The position numbers were made by a program, and so were the translations under genes. DNA of 64,000 bases from Flavobacteriaceae bacterium UJ101 (lineage in GTDB: Bacteria; Bacteroidota; Bacteroidia; Flavobacteriales; UJ101). The stretch covers positions 1,746,501-1,810,500 of the forward strand of contig CP016269.1 of NCBI GenBank assembly GCA_001880285.1, written 5' to 3'. Under the pieces are notes generated by a model. It was not told the origin of the DNA, made no database searches, and saw only the letters and a list, made by a program, of their open reading frames with translations. Below are positions 47,152 through 55,877 of the stretch, one piece after another. Within the stretch, counting starts at the first letter, position 1; each line of letters opens with the position of its first letter.

Positions 47152-47808
47152 TTAATTTGTAACAGTAAATGTATGTGTTTTGGGTAAATTTGGACAATTT
47201 ATATTTCCATTTTTGAAGCTATCAGGAGTATAAGTGCCAGATTTATTAGGAATACCTTCTAAACTTAAATAAAAGATTTGACTTCCTCCATTAGGGGGGA
47301 TTTGTGCACTTGAACCCATTGGGGAATCTCTAATAACTAACTTGTTACCATCTTTTTCCCACATAAATATATCTTGATTAACTATGTTATTAAAGGTATA
47401 TGTTTTTGTTCCATTATTTATGATAGATATTACATATAAATGTTCATAAGAATTAATTTGATTAATAATAGGCCAATTTCTATCTGCAGCGAGAGTGTAT
47501 CCACAGGTTAAGTCTTGAGCATCGGGTAATACAGTTTCTTTTTCTTTTAAGCAATCTGACCAGCTAGAGTCTCTAAAATATTTTAAACATTTATTATTCT
47601 CATCATAGATTAACATTCCGTCTATAGGATTAGAAATTGAAGAAATATTAGGTTTTGATAAAACTAAAGCTTTATTAGAACTTTTTAAGTGTAATATAGA
47701 AGAGCTGTTTGGGGAATTTGTTCCAATTCCTACTTGAGCACTTAGTTGTACTATAGTAATAAATAATAATATAATACATAATAAAGTAGAAAAGTTCATT
47801 TTTTTCAT
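47152..47808 (-). CDS. Exported surface-module protein, third gene of the repeat-adhesin operon
   Basis: The 218-residue protein has a signal peptide (FSTLLCIILLFITIVQLSAQ). The surface module seen at 22-24 kb follows: VGIGTNSPNSSSILHLKSSN, KALVLSKPNISS, DGMLIYDENNKCLKYFRDSS, then WSDCLKE. The C-terminal half (about 100-218) is a separate beta-rich domain with NNGTKTYTFNNIVNQDIFMW and PPNGGSQIFYLSLEGIP. I do not recognise a named family for the whole protein. It is the last gene of a minus-strand operon (52963 to 47152). It is preceded by a 30-base perfect palindrome 8 bases before its start codon, so its expression is probably reduced or separately controlled. Confidence 0.72.
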   Translation of the reverse strand: MKKMNFSTLLCIILLFITIVQLSAQVGIGTNSPNSSSILHLKSSNKALVLSKPNISSISNPIDGMLIYDENNKCLKYFRDSSWSDCLKEKETVLPDAQDLTCGYTLAADRNWPIINQINSYEHLYVISIINNGTKTYTFNNIVNQDIFMWEKDGNKLVIRDSPMGSSAQIPPNGGSQIFYLSLEGIPNKSGTYTPDSFKNGNINCPNLPKTHTFTVTN

Positions 47809-47815
47809 TTTTAAA

Positions 47816-47845
47816 AGATACCGAGAACATATGTTCTCGGTATCT
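47816..47845 (-). terminator. Perfect 30-base palindrome before the 218-residue protein gene
   Basis: The arms AGATACCGAGAACAT and ATGTTCTCGGTATCT are exact inverted copies with no spacer. On the minus strand TTTTAAAA follows, then the next ATG 8 bases away. It lies 46 bases after the stop of the 1469-residue gene. It can act as an intrinsic terminator/attenuator, an RNA-processing stem, or a protein-binding palindrome. Confidence 0.65.
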
Positions 47846-47891
47846 AGGGATTAGGGGAAAATTATAGAATAAATAAATTAGGTGCTAGTTT

Positions 47892-50800
47892 CTAGTTTTG
47901 ATATACAGGAATGGGTCTTGAATTATTTTCAAAGACACCTGAATAAATAACATTGCCTTGTGAATCGCGCACTTCCCAGTTTTTTGTTTGACCTGTCGGA
48001 CTTGCTTGATTAAATATCTTTGTACTATAATATGGATGGTTTCCTAGTATTTTAGCATTTGTCTTTAAAGTACACAAATAGCTGAAATCTGAATGAAGAT
48101 GTAATTGTTTATTACTCTTATTTTGATTAAGGTCATATACATATTTTGATACAGTTCTATTATCTTCAAATGATTGGGTTTCTTTTGTAGATATAGCAAA
48201 GTTAGATGTGATCAGTACATTATCAATATATAATTTGTATATTGAAGATAAAGATAAATTATCGTCAGCTATTACCAGTGTAGGAGGTGCTACTTGAAGA
48301 GTTCCTGTACATGATTCTACTACGACTCTTTGATTACGATCGAATCGATAATAGTCTTTTCCACTTTCTACAGGAGAGATAGCACCGCCATTGTTTCTTA
48401 TGGTAACTTTAAGGCTAGGGGTACACGATGCACCTTCAACTGTTATACGATCAATGGATGATGTTGTATTTTGAGATACAGAGTTGGTTGTACCCAATAG
48501 TTTAACATTAACTCTAGTAGAGTTACCTGGATTGATGGTATAGTTTTGAGCAGGTTTAATATCTAGTCCTGCCACAGATCCTAGTGTAGTGTTTGAAGAC
48601 AATGAATAAGGAGATTTACCACTATTTGTAACTGTGATGTATCCAATTTGTTCATTAACAGATGTATTTTCATTGTAAGTTTTAGAGTTTAACTCAGGTA
48701 ATCCACTACAATTTACATTGGATATATTAGCTTCAGAAGGTACATTGTTTATGGTAACCTTAAGGCTAGGGGTACACGATGCACCTTCAACTGTTATACG
48801 ATCAATGGATGATGTTGTATTTTGAGATACAGAGTTGGTTGTACCCAATAGTTTAACATTAACTCTAGTAGAGTTACCTGGATTGATGGTATAGTTTTGA
48901 GCAGGTTTAATATCTAGTCCTGCCACAGATCCTAGTGTAGTGTTTGAAGACAATGAATAAGGAGATTCCCCACTATTTGTAACTGTGATGTATCCAATTT
49001 GTTCATTAACAGATGTATTTTCATTGTAAGTTTTAGAGTTTAACTCAGGTAATCCACTACAATTTACATTGGATATATTAGCTTCAGAAGGTACATTGTT
49101 TATGGTAACTTTAAGGCTAGGGGTACACGATGCACCTTCAATTGTTATACGATCAATGGATGATGTTGTATTTTGAGATACAGAGTTGGTTGTACCCAAT
49201 AGTTTAACATTAACTCTAGTAGAGTTACCTGGATTGATGGTATAGTTTTGAGCAGGTTTAATATCTAGTCCTGCCACAGATCCTAGTGTAGTGTTTGAAG
49301 ACAATGAATAAGGAGATTCCCCACTATTTGTAACTGTGATGTATCCAATTTGTTCATTAACAGATGTATTTTCATTGTAAGTTTTAGAGTTTAACTCAGG
49401 TAATCCACTACAATTTACATTGGATATATTAGCTTCAGAAGGTACATTGTTTATGGTAACCTTAAGGCTAGGGGTACACGATGCACCTTCAACTGTTATA
49501 CGATCAATGGATGATGTTGTATTTTGAGATACAGAGTTGGTTGTACCCAATAGTTTAACATTAACTCTAGTAGAGTTACCTGGATTGATGGTATAGTTTT
49601 GAGCAGGTTTAATATCTAGTCCTGCCACAGATCCTAGTGTAGTGTTTGAAGACAATGAATAAGGAGATTCCCCACTATTTGTAACTGTGATGTATCCAAT
49701 TTGTTCATTAACAGATGTATTTTCATTGTAAGTTTTAGAGTTTAACTCAGGTAATCCACTACAATTTACATTGGATATATTAGCTTCAGAAGGTACATTG
49801 TTTATGGTAACTTTAAGGCTAGGGGTACACGATGCACCTTCAACTGTTATACGATCAATGGATGATGTTGTATTTTGAGATACAGAGTTGGTTGTACCCA
49901 ATAGTTTAACATTAACTCTAGTAGAGTTACCTGGATTGATGGTATAGTTTTGAGCAGGTTTAATATCTAGTCCTGCCACAGATCCTAGTGTAGTGTTTGA
50001 AGACAATGAATAAGGAGATTCCCCACTATTTGTAACTGTGATGTATCCAATTTGTTCATTAACAGATGTATTTTCATTGTAAGTTTTAGAGTTTAACTCA
50101 GGTAATCCACTACAATTTACATTGGATATATTAGCTTCAGAAGGTACATTGTTTATGGTAACTTTAAGGCTAGGGGTACACGATGCACCTTCAATTGTTA
50201 TACGATCAATGGATGATGTTGTATTTTGAGATACAGAGTTGGTTGTACCCAATAGTTTAACATTAACTCTAGTAGAGTTACCTGGATTGATGGTATAGTT
50301 TTGAGCAGGTTTAATATCTAGTCCTGCCACAGATCCTAGTGTAGTGTTTGAAGACAATGAATAAGGAGATTCCCCACTATTTGTAACTGTGATGTATCCA
50401 ATTTGTTCATTAACAGATGTATTTTCATTGTAAGTTTTAGAGTTTAACTCAGGTAATCCACTACAATTTACATTGGATATATTAGCTTCAGAAGGTACAT
50501 TGTTTATGGTAACCTTAAGGCTAGGGGTACACGATGCACCTTCAACTGTTATACGATCAATGGATGATGTTGTATTTTGAGATACAGAGTTGGTTGTACC
50601 CAATAGTTTAACATTAACTCTAGTAGAGTTACCTGGATTGATGGTATAGTTTTGAGCAGGTTTAATATCTAGTCCTGCCACAGATCCTAGTGTAGTGTTT
50701 GAAGACAATGAATAAGGAGATTCCCCACTATTTGTAACTGTGATGTATCCAATTTGTTCATTAACAGATGTATTTTCATTGTAAGTTTTAGAGTTTAACT

Positions 50801-52301
50801 CAGGTAATCCACTACAATTTACATTGGATATATTAGCTTCAGAAGGTACATTGTTTATGGTAACTTTAAGGCTAGGGGTACACGATGCACCTTCAACTGT
50901 TATACGATCAATGGATGATGTTGTATTTTGAGATACAGAGTTGGTTGTACCCAATAGTTTAACATTAACTCTAGTAGAGTTACCTGGATTGATGGTATAG
51001 TTTTGAGCAGGTTTAATATCTAGTCCTGCCACAGATCCTAGTGTAGTGTTTGAAGACAATGAATAAGGAGATTTACCACTATTTGTAACTGTGATGTATC
51101 CAATTTGTTCATTAACAGATGTATTTTCATTGTAAGTTTTAGAGTTTAACTCAGGTAATCCACTACAATTTACATTGGATATATTAGCTTCAGAAGGTAC
51201 ATTGTTTATGGTAACCTTAAGGCTAGGGGTACACGATACACCTTCAACTGTTATACGATCAATGGATGATGTTGTATTTTGAGATACAGAGTTGGTTGTA
51301 CCCAATAGTTTAACATTAACTCTAGTAGAGTTACCTGGATTGATGGTATAGTTTTGAGCAGGTTTAATATCTAGTCCTGCCACAGATCCTAGTGTAGTGT
51401 TTGAAGACAATGAATAAGGAGATTCCCCACTATTTGTAACTGTGATGTGTCCAATTTGTTCATCAACAGATGTATTTTCATTGTAAGTTTTAGAGCTTGA
51501 CTCAGGTAATCCACTACAATTTACATTGGATATATTAGCTTCAGAAGGTACATTGTTTATGGTAACCTTAAGGCTAGGGGTACACGATGCACCTTCAACT
51601 GTTATACGATCAATAGAGAATGTTGTATTTTGAGATACAGAGTTGGTTGTGCCCGTTAGCAAAAGAATAACGTCAGTAGAGCTACCTGGATTGATGGTAT
51701 AGTTTTGAGCAGGTTTAATATCTAGTCCTGCCACAGATCCTAGTGTAGTGTTTGAAGACAATGAATAAGGAGATTTACCACTATTTGTAACTGTGATGTA
51801 TCCAGCCACCGCCATAAGACCTATGTTTTCATTGAAAGTCATATTATTGTCCATTAGATGACAAGTTATAGAAAGATCAGGAGAAGATGAATCTTCAATA
51901 ATATTTATTTTTATAATATTACATCTTGAAGAAGCGTCTCTAACTAAATTACTCAAATCAAAATAATAACTTCCTACAGGAGGTTGATTGTATACATTCA
52001 TTTTCGAAAGAATTCTAGAAGTAGAATTGGCACCAATAAAAGAATTATTAAATGCTCTAATAAAAAAATATTGATCTAAATCTAATATTTGGTTTTCCGA
52101 TATCTTAACAAAATTAGAAGATAAATTCTCTAGAGTGTTACTTGTTAAAAAGACATCATCTGATGGAACTTCCCCAACAGTGTATTCTTTTTCAGTTATA
52201 GTGAAATTAGAATCTTCACAATCTTTTAATTTTATTTGCTGTGATAATAACACATTAAATGTGTTTGTTATCATAATAATTAAAAATAGTATTTTTTTCA
52301 T
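47892..52301 (-). CDS. Repetitive exported protein with ten 117-residue tandem repeats (adhesin-like)
   Basis: The 1469-residue protein has a signal peptide (KKILFLIIMITNTFNVLLSQ), a unique N-terminal region of about 150 residues, and ten tandem repeats of 117 residues. A unique C-terminal domain of about 145 residues follows, with NWEVRDSQGNVIYSGVFENN. The repeat core reads YITVTNSGESPYSLSSNTTL, GSVAGLDIKPAQNYTINPGN, STRVNVKLLGTTNSVSQNTT, SSIDRITVEGASCTPSLKVT, INNVPSEANISNVNCSGLPE. Each unit has two cysteines and is rich in N/S/T, an Ig-like beta-sandwich look. No type IX sorting domain or LPxTG was seen, so the surface anchoring route is unknown. The repeats are nearly identical at DNA level. 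Operon: 52963 (small module protein), this gene after 8 bases, then 47808. The divergent AraC gene is the probable regulator. Confidence 0.85.
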   Translation of the reverse strand: MKKILFLIIMITNTFNVLLSQQIKLKDCEDSNFTITEKEYTVGEVPSDDVFLTSNTLENLSSNFVKISENQILDLDQYFFIRAFNNSFIGANSTSRILSKMNVYNQPPVGSYYFDLSNLVRDASSRCNIIKINIIEDSSSPDLSITCHLMDNNMTFNENIGLMAVAGYITVTNSGKSPYSLSSNTTLGSVAGLDIKPAQNYTINPGSSTDVILLLTGTTNSVSQNTTFSIDRITVEGASCTPSLKVTINNVPSEANISNVNCSGLPESSSKTYNENTSVDEQIGHITVTNSGESPYSLSSNTTLGSVAGLDIKPAQNYTINPGNSTRVNVKLLGTTNSVSQNTTSSIDRITVEGVSCTPSLKVTINNVPSEANISNVNCSGLPELNSKTYNENTSVNEQIGYITVTNSGKSPYSLSSNTTLGSVAGLDIKPAQNYTINPGNSTRVNVKLLGTTNSVSQNTTSSIDRITVEGASCTPSLKVTINNVPSEANISNVNCSGLPELNSKTYNENTSVNEQIGYITVTNSGESPYSLSSNTTLGSVAGLDIKPAQNYTINPGNSTRVNVKLLGTTNSVSQNTTSSIDRITVEGASCTPSLKVTINNVPSEANISNVNCSGLPELNSKTYNENTSVNEQIGYITVTNSGESPYSLSSNTTLGSVAGLDIKPAQNYTINPGNSTRVNVKLLGTTNSVSQNTTSSIDRITIEGASCTPSLKVTINNVPSEANISNVNCSGLPELNSKTYNENTSVNEQIGYITVTNSGESPYSLSSNTTLGSVAGLDIKPAQNYTINPGNSTRVNVKLLGTTNSVSQNTTSSIDRITVEGASCTPSLKVTINNVPSEANISNVNCSGLPELNSKTYNENTSVNEQIGYITVTNSGESPYSLSSNTTLGSVAGLDIKPAQNYTINPGNSTRVNVKLLGTTNSVSQNTTSSIDRITVEGASCTPSLKVTINNVPSEANISNVNCSGLPELNSKTYNENTSVNEQIGYITVTNSGESPYSLSSNTTLGSVAGLDIKPAQNYTINPGNSTRVNVKLLGTTNSVSQNTTSSIDRITIEGASCTPSLKVTINNVPSEANISNVNCSGLPELNSKTYNENTSVNEQIGYITVTNSGESPYSLSSNTTLGSVAGLDIKPAQNYTINPGNSTRVNVKLLGTTNSVSQNTTSSIDRITVEGASCTPSLKVTINNVPSEANISNVNCSGLPELNSKTYNENTSVNEQIGYITVTNSGKSPYSLSSNTTLGSVAGLDIKPAQNYTINPGNSTRVNVKLLGTTNSVSQNTTSSIDRITVEGASCTPSLKVTIRNNGGAISPVESGKDYYRFDRNQRVVVESCTGTLQVAPPTLVIADDNLSLSSIYKLYIDNVLITSNFAISTKETQSFEDNRTVSKYVYDLNQNKSNKQLHLHSDFSYLCTLKTNAKILGNHPYYSTKIFNQASPTGQTKNWEVRDSQGNVIYSGVFENNSRPIPVYQN
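48397..51807. repeat. Tandem array of 351-base repeats (about 9.7 units)
   Basis: An anchor (gcacc followed by ttcaa) recurs at 48430, 48781, 49132, 49483, 49834, 50185, 50536, 50887, 51238 (as acacc) and 51589, exactly 351 bases apart each time. Units differ at a handful of positions only, except the ones nearest the gene's 5' end (51.2-51.8 kb). Diagnostic variants group units in threes: 49132-50184 and 50185-51237 carry the same three-unit pattern. Confidence 0.95.
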
Positions 52302-52309
52302 ATCGTTTA

Positions 52310-52963
52310 TTATTCAATTGGCCATCCACAAAAATCTTCTTGCATTCCTTGATCCCCTCCAAAAGGGCTGTGAAACACACGATTAGAATTAGATATATCT
52401 ACTGAGACTGGATTTTTTAATAGTATTGTGTATATATTACTCCCTAAAGCTAATGCAGGAACTTCCGTCTCTCCTAAATTTATAAGGTCTCCTGGTTGTA
52501 ATTTATTACCTAAGATTCCTATATCACCTAAAGATCCTTCAAATATGGTATCTCCGGTTTTAATGTGAGTTTCAAAAGAAGTAGGTAAATCTATATATAA
52601 AATTATATTATCGTGAGAAGTTGCTTCAGATGCTTTCCAATTTGGAGCTTGAACAGAAGGACAGCCAAGTCTTTCTACTACAATTGAACTATTTCCTGAT
52701 AAACATTTCCATTCATCATCTTTATGTAAGACGCGTAGACAATTTAAGTCTAAATCAAAATACATAGAGCCAATAGATAAATTCTTAGTAGAGTTTACTT
52801 TCTCAATTACTTCTTCATTTTGAATATTAGGTAAAACAAAAACATGTTTGTTTGTGTTTGTTAGGTCGAGCACACCATTTGGCTCATTATTACCTATTCC
52901 TACTTGCGCAGAATAAGACAATGCATAGAGTAATGCAGTTGCCGTAAATAAATTTTTCATCAT
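52310..52963 (-). CDS. Exported surface-module protein, first gene of the repeat-adhesin operon
   Basis: The 217-residue protein has a signal peptide (NLFTATALLYALSYSAQ). The surface module follows (VGIGNNEPNGVLDLTNTNKH, VFVLPNIQNEE, GSMYFDLDLNCLRVLHKDDE, WKCLSG), then a C-terminal domain with WKASEATSHDNIILYIDLPT and GSNIYTILLKNPVSVDIS. It ends HSPFGGDQGMQEDFCGWPIE. Its stop lies 8 bases before the 1469-residue gene. A TAATTTTG promoter box is 23 bases upstream of its ATG. The first two codons are both ATG. The function is unknown; its architecture parallels the third gene of the operon. Confidence 0.72.
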   Translation of the reverse strand: MMKNLFTATALLYALSYSAQVGIGNNEPNGVLDLTNTNKHVFVLPNIQNEEVIEKVNSTKNLSIGSMYFDLDLNCLRVLHKDDEWKCLSGNSSIVVERLGCPSVQAPNWKASEATSHDNIILYIDLPTSFETHIKTGDTIFEGSLGDIGILGNKLQPGDLINLGETEVPALALGSNIYTILLKNPVSVDISNSNRVFHSPFGGDQGMQEDFCGWPIE

Positions 52964-52986
52964 AGAAATTTTTTTTTAAATCTTGG

Positions 52987-52994
52987 CAAAATTA
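52987..52994 (-). promoter_or_regulatory. Candidate minus-7 box of the repeat-adhesin operon (TAATTTTG)
   Basis: TAATTTTG on the minus strand fits TAnnTTTG and lies 23 bases before the operon's first ATG. No TTTG at minus 33 is seen, consistent with dependence on an activator. Confidence 0.5.
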
Positions 52995-53033
52995 GATTAG
53001 AATAGGTCGTATGGTATAATCATTAAAAGAAAC

Positions 53034-53073
53034 ACAGTATATACAAGACTTTAAAGTATATTAATTATACTGT
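53034..53073. promoter_or_regulatory. Inverted repeat ACAGTATA-N24-TATACTGT in the adhesin/AraC divergent region
   Basis: The two 8-base arms (53034-53041 and 53066-53073) are exact inverted copies. They sit 40-79 bases upstream of the candidate operon minus-7 box, a normal location for an activator site. The 331-base gap holds no ORF that I can support. Confidence 0.45.
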
Positions 53074-53175
53074 TGAAAATATGGCTTATTATTTTGTTTA
53101 TTTGTTATTTTTTATGCAAAATATTATGTTTATCATAATAAATTTATGATTTTATATAAAAGATAAGGGGAGATG

Positions 53176-53207
53176 AGGGGTGTATACACAAAAATTAGAG
53201 GTGTATA
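53176..53207. promoter_or_regulatory. Direct repeats 21 bases apart upstream of the AraC-type gene
   Basis: AGGGGTGTATA (53176-53186) and AGAGGTGTATA (53197-53207) differ at one base and are exactly 21 bases apart (two helical turns). This is the spacing typical of AraC-family half-sites. They lie 88-119 bases upstream of the regulator's ATG. Confidence 0.5.
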
Positions 53208-53294
53208 GATAGATTTTTAGGTTGTGTGTTATTCATTCTTTTTTCATATTTCTGTTATATATTTAAAATCTCATGTTAAATTTTAAACCAAAAT

Positions 53295-54332
53295 ATGAAT
53301 AAAATTATTTTACGAAATGATTTAGAAAGTGATTTTAAAAGACTTTTAAGACAGTTTAAAAATGGAAACACGGATGTGAAATCAACTATATATATAGATG
53401 AAGATTTTATTGAAGGAAAGATTAGAAAAGTTGAATGTGGTAATTTTTTTTATGGTCTTATATTTGATATATCAGTATTTAAATCTTTCACACTTTGTCA
53501 AAGAAAAAATTATGATATTAATAGTTCAAACTATTTTATTACATGTGATAGTAGTTTGATATTAAATATTGATGTTGGAGGAGAACAAGTTGATTTTAAG
53601 AGTGATGAAGAATTGATTGTTTATAGAAATGCTTTATCTTATGATGTGAAACTAAAAACTGGAAAACATCAAATAATACTATTAGTAATAAAAACAGAAG
53701 AGTTAATTAAAAATAGAGATCCAGATTATTCATTATATAATAAATCAAAGTTAAATGCTGAAATTAGCCGTAATGAAATAATATTTAAATATATATATGG
53801 TAAGGAATATAATTTCTGGTATGAGTTTATTAATAAAGATTTTTATATACGTAATAGTTTATCATTAATTTATGAAGCGTTAAATAATGATCGTTCAAAG
53901 ACATTGTTTATTTTAGGTGAATTAACAAAGATTATTGAAAAAGTACATAGTAATTTAGAAACCAAACATAATATTGTAACTTTAAATAATGGAATAAAGT
54001 TAGATTCTAATATGAGAAATATTGTAGAGAATGTAATTGAAATTGTTCATTCTGATATGGAAAGGATTCCAAAAATTGTTGATTTAGCACTTCAGTTTGA
54101 AGTTAGACCAAAAGAATTAAGAGATGCTTTTAAACTTTATACAGGATATAATTATAGAGATTGGATAGTCAAAGTTAAAATGAATAAAGCCTTAGAAATG
54201 CTATGTTCTGGGAAATTAGTTAAAGATGTTGCATATAGTTTGGGGTATTCACATCCTTCTAAGTTCACTGAAATTTTCAAAAAATATTTTAAAATATTAC
54301 CTTCTTTAGTAGAGGATAATAGAGACGTTTAA
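53295..54332 (+). CDS. AraC-family transcriptional regulator
   Basis: The 345-residue protein has an unassigned N-terminal ligand/dimer domain of about 235 residues. An AraC-type double helix-turn-helix forms the C-terminus: IPKIVDLALQFEVRPKELRD, the linker helix YTGYNYRDWIVKVKMNKALE, then VKDVAYSLGYSHPSKFTEIF and KKYFKILPS. The second HTH carries the usual A-x-x-x-G-Y-x-x-x-S/x-F-x-x-x-F pattern. It is transcribed divergently from the repeat-adhesin operon, with inverted and direct repeats between. It is probably that operon's regulator; the signal is unknown. The sequence is very A/T-rich and lysine/asparagine-rich compared with the housekeeping genes. Confidence 0.88.
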   Translation: MNKIILRNDLESDFKRLLRQFKNGNTDVKSTIYIDEDFIEGKIRKVECGNFFYGLIFDISVFKSFTLCQRKNYDINSSNYFITCDSSLILNIDVGGEQVDFKSDEELIVYRNALSYDVKLKTGKHQIILLVIKTEELIKNRDPDYSLYNKSKLNAEISRNEIIFKYIYGKEYNFWYEFINKDFYIRNSLSLIYEALNNDRSKTLFILGELTKIIEKVHSNLETKHNIVTLNNGIKLDSNMRNIVENVIEIVHSDMERIPKIVDLALQFEVRPKELRDAFKLYTGYNYRDWIVKVKMNKALEMLCSGKLVKDVAYSLGYSHPSKFTEIFKKYFKILPSLVEDNRDV

Positions 54333-54340
54333 AATCTAGT

Positions 54341-54375
54341 AATTGAAAACTCCAATTTATTTGGAGTTTTCAATT
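54341..54375. terminator. Bidirectional terminator between the AraC gene and the dipeptidase gene
   Basis: A perfect 15-bp stem AATTGAAAACTCCAA / TTGGAGTTTTCAATT encloses a 5-base loop. T-tracts occur in both arms, serving the two convergent genes. Confidence 0.85.
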
Positions 54376-54385
54376 ATGTAAAGAA

Positions 54386-55783
54386 TTATTTATTGTTTAT
54401 TTCTAATTCTGTATAATATTTATAAAAATATGGAATGGTTTCAATTCCTTTATAGAAATTGAATACTCCAAAATGTTCATTAGGTGAATGAATAGCATCT
54501 GAATCTAATCCGAATCCCATTAAAATTGATTTAGATTCTAATTCTTTTTCAAATAAAGCTACAATAGGAATACTTCCTCCTGAACGAACAGGTAAAGCTT
54601 CATTATCAAAAGTTTGATCTAAAGCTTTTTTAGCAGCTAAGTAACCATTATTATCAATAGGTGTTACATAAGCATGGCCTCCGTGGTGTGGTGTTACTTT
54701 AACTTTAACCGATGGAGGTGCTATTGTAAGAAAATGATCCATAAAAAGTTGTGTGATTTCTTCCGGATCTTGATCAGGGACCAATCGCATAGAAATTTTA
54801 GCATATGCTTTTGATGCAATCACAGTTTTAGCACCTTCTCCTGTATATCCACCCCAGATTCCATTAACATCTAAAGTAGGGCGAATGGAGTTACGTTCAT
54901 TGGTTGTATAACCTTTTTCTCCGTGAATATCAGATAGCCCAATCGAAGCTTTATATTTTTCTACATCAAAAGGTGCTTTGGCCATTTCAGCACGTTCAGC
55001 ATCTGATAGTTCAATTACTTTATCATAAAAACCTGGAATGGTAATATGATTGTTTTCATCATGAAGTGAAGCAATCATTTCTGATAAAATATTAATTGGA
55101 TTGGCTACTGCTCCTCCATATAAACCAGAATGTAAATCTCGGTTAGGACCTTCTACTTCTACTTCTACATAACTTAATCCTCGTAAACCGGTAGTGATAG
55201 AAGGTTGAGTGTTAGAAATCATTCCTGTGTCTGAAATCAAAATAACATCGTTCTTCAGTTTTTCTTTATTATTTTTTACAAAATGTTCTAAACTTTCAGA
55301 ACCTACTTCTTCTTCCCCTTCTATCATAAATTTAACATTACAAGGTAAAGACTCAGTCTTAATCATTGCTTCTACAGCTTTTACGTGCATATAAGCTTGC
55401 CCTTTATCATCACAGGCTCCACGTGCAAAAATAGCTCCTTCAGGATGTTTTTCTGTTTTTTTAATAACAGGTTCAAAAGGTCCTGATTCCCATAAATCAA
55501 TTGGATCAGGTGGTTGTACATCATAATGTCCATAAACCAATACTGTAGGGAGATTAGGATCTATAATTTTGTCTCCATAAACAACAGGATAACCTGGTGT
55601 TTCACAAACTTCAACATTTTCTATGTGTGCATCTCTTAAGCGTTGAGCAATTGTTTCTGCACATTCGATTACATCTTGATTATAGGCTGGATCAGCACTA
55701 ATAGAAGGTATTTTAAGTAAATCGATTAATTCGTTTAAAAATTGCGGTTTATTTTGTTGAATAAACTGTTGTACTTTATCCAT
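54386..55783 (-). CDS. M20-family metallodipeptidase
   Basis: The 465-residue zinc peptidase has the M20 metal and catalytic motifs in order: VLVYGHYDVQPPDPIDLWES (first His and Asp), ARGACDDKGQAYMHVKAVEA (bridging Asp), MIEGEEEVGSESLEHF (catalytic Glu pair), and the distal SDAIHSPNEHFGVFNFYKG (last metal His). It probably hydrolyses dipeptides or short peptides with a free N-terminus. There is no signal peptide, so it is cytosolic. The last about 30 codons are duplicated as a remnant at 46.8 kb. Monocistronic, and divergent from the histidine kinase gene. Confidence 0.94.
   Translation of the reverse strand: MDKVQQFIQQNKPQFLNELIDLLKIPSISADPAYNQDVIECAETIAQRLRDAHIENVEVCETPGYPVVYGDKIIDPNLPTVLVYGHYDVQPPDPIDLWESGPFEPVIKKTEKHPEGAIFARGACDDKGQAYMHVKAVEAMIKTESLPCNVKFMIEGEEEVGSESLEHFVKNNKEKLKNDVILISDTGMISNTQPSITTGLRGLSYVEVEVEGPNRDLHSGLYGGAVANPINILSEMIASLHDENNHITIPGFYDKVIELSDAERAEMAKAPFDVEKYKASIGLSDIHGEKGYTTNERNSIRPTLDVNGIWGGYTGEGAKTVIASKAYAKISMRLVPDQDPEEITQLFMDHFLTIAPPSVKVKVTPHHGGHAYVTPIDNNGYLAAKKALDQTFDNEALPVRSGGSIPIVALFEKELESKSILMGFGLDSDAIHSPNEHFGVFNFYKGIETIPYFYKYYTELEINNK
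54401..54494. repeat. Direct repeat, right copy (partner 46797-46890)
   Basis: This is the 3' end of the intact dipeptidase gene. It matches 91 of 94 bases in the left copy by eye. Sequence outside the repeat, including the terminators, is unrelated between the two sites. Confidence 0.85.
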
Positions 55784-55877
55784 TTAATAATAATATTATA
55801 TTTTTACGTTATGTAAATATAAGGATTTTTTGAATGAAAGAGAATCTAATCATTAAAATAAGTACGTAGCATAGAGT

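Noticed and set aside
48397-51807. Regular tandem repeats considered as a CRISPR or satellite array
   Set aside because: The 351-base units are translated in frame without stops as 117-residue repeats of one exported protein, with no short spacers. They are coding repeats.
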